From NCBI RefSeq assembly GCF_001625305.1, contig NW_017804187.1, positions 1,111,832 to 1,175,831 of the forward strand: a stretch of 64,000 nt of DNA. Reading direction: 5' to 3'. The position numbers and the translations under genes are program-made. A model generated the notes under the pieces. The model did not search any database and was not told where the DNA came from. It was given only the letters and a program-made list of their open reading frames with translations. Shown here piece after piece: positions 63,071 to 64,000 of the stretch (position 1 is its first letter; each line of letters opens with the position of its first letter). This DNA comes from Branchiostoma belcheri. Taxonomy: Eukaryota > Chordata > Leptocardii > Amphioxiformes > Branchiostomatidae.

Positions 63071-63569
63071 TAATCTCCTTCCCCTCTGGCTACCAGATAC
63101 AGTGTATATGCAGACCGTATCTTGCATCTGATAGTCAGACTAACTTCCAATTGATATGATAAGGGTTGCAGCCATACGTTAGGCAGAATCTGTAGATGGA
63201 AGAAACAGAATTTGAGTGAACTCAAAACAATTCTGATATGCAGATACTGTATCTTCTTGACTATATATTCATCATCCAAAAGATATGATGGGGATGCAGC
63301 TACTAAGTATGCATTATGAAGATGGTTGGATTTGTAGAAGGCTTCAAGCAGAATTTGTATGATTTCAAAGCATTATCTTGGCATGCAGACTATATCAAGA
63401 ATCTGATAGTAGTTCATTGATATGATATATGAAGCAGCTGTACATTATGGAGACTTTATCTGCCAAATTTGAAGAATTTGTGCGATCTTTAAAAATTCCT
63501 GTAGTTTTTTTTGGTAAGAAGCATTTCTCAAGAAATATGCAAGAACACACTGATATATAATGCTCCCAC

Positions 63570-63622
63570 CACACACACACACTGTGCCCCCCACCCCCAC
63601 ACACACGCACACAAACACACGT
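63570..63622. repeat. (CA)n microsatellite
   Basis: A short interrupted CA/CCCCCA tract. Confidence 0.85.
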
Positions 63623-64000
63623 GTCTCATTTCTGCTACGTACATGTACATTGTAGGTCTCTCTCTACTGTACATGTCCTTTTCTAAGTTATCACTTGGCC
63701 AACTCGCTTTCTCTTGTTGGGGTTTAGTTTGAAGCCTAGGGTTGCTTCATATATGCAGCATTTTCATTGATTTTCAACATCACTGTCGCTGCATATCTGG
63801 GAAACTGCATGTACCGAGACTTGCTGTTATTGTTCACTGATTGTTTAGCTAGCTAGCTGTGCCCCCCACCCACCAGGCCACAGCTCATCTCAGAATAAAA
63901 ACCTGCTGCATTAAAGATGGGATAAAGGAAGATTGATGATTACACTTTACGCTCCTCAATTCTCACAAGCATGTAGAAACAAAATTTCTCCAACCTCAGC

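Overview
The window is animal nuclear DNA, very probably from a lancelet (amphioxus, Branchiostoma-like deuterostome). The evidence is short exons with GT-AG introns, dense tRNA-derived SINEs, non-LTR retrotransposon 3' ends tipped with a CAGATA-type simple repeat, palindromic MITEs and many minisatellites. There is no operon structure, no prokaryotic start signal, no CRISPR array and no independent tRNA or rRNA gene. The species assignment is inferred from repeat style and protein similarity recalled from memory, not from a search.

All recognised host genes lie on the minus strand. At the left end (233-1138) is a small two-exon gene. A 10-nt coding first exon in a strong Kozak context, just below two CRE palindromes and a CCAAT box, splices in phase to an exon encoding a TIR-like domain. 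The predicted protein has 173 residues and a poly(A) signal follows closely.

Nearly all the rest (7,843-58,679) is one gene, an EFA6/PSD family Arf6 exchange factor. Nineteen core exons join in phase, with GT-AG borders and no internal stop, into 1,059 residues. In order these are the second half of a PDZ domain (its first half lies beyond the right edge), a long Ser/Pro/His-rich linker, an acidic segment, a Sec7 domain with the catalytic G-E-T-Q loop, a PH domain, a coiled coil and a basic tail. Three further 5' exons look like internal promoters with in-phase donors. They lie at 53.4 kb (skips the PDZ), 30.7 kb (skips nearly all of Sec7) and 24.9 kb (TATA-driven, gives a PH plus coiled-coil protein of 326 residues).

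The most unusual signal is that at least five exons of this gene have tandemly amplified boundaries. The 3' end and splice donor of the exon at 15,483-15,657 are repeated 17 times. The acceptor ends of the exons at 38.15, 37.34, 35.67 and 16.28 kb also have extra intronic copies, and one copy at 39.5 kb has become a complete in-frame 90-nt cassette exon.

Repeats fill the introns: SINEs near 11.8, 14.1, 23.4, 27.3, 34.7 and 51.3 kb; LINE ends near 24.2, 25.4-26.2, 32.5, 33.5, 34.2, 51.1, 55.8 and 57.8 kb; a TTAA-flanked inverted-repeat element at 10.3-11.1 kb; MITEs at 18.3, 38.2 and 62.4 kb; an inverted-repeat-bounded 27-bp minisatellite at 12.3-13.6 kb; and a perfect 41-bp-stem palindrome at 52.5 kb.
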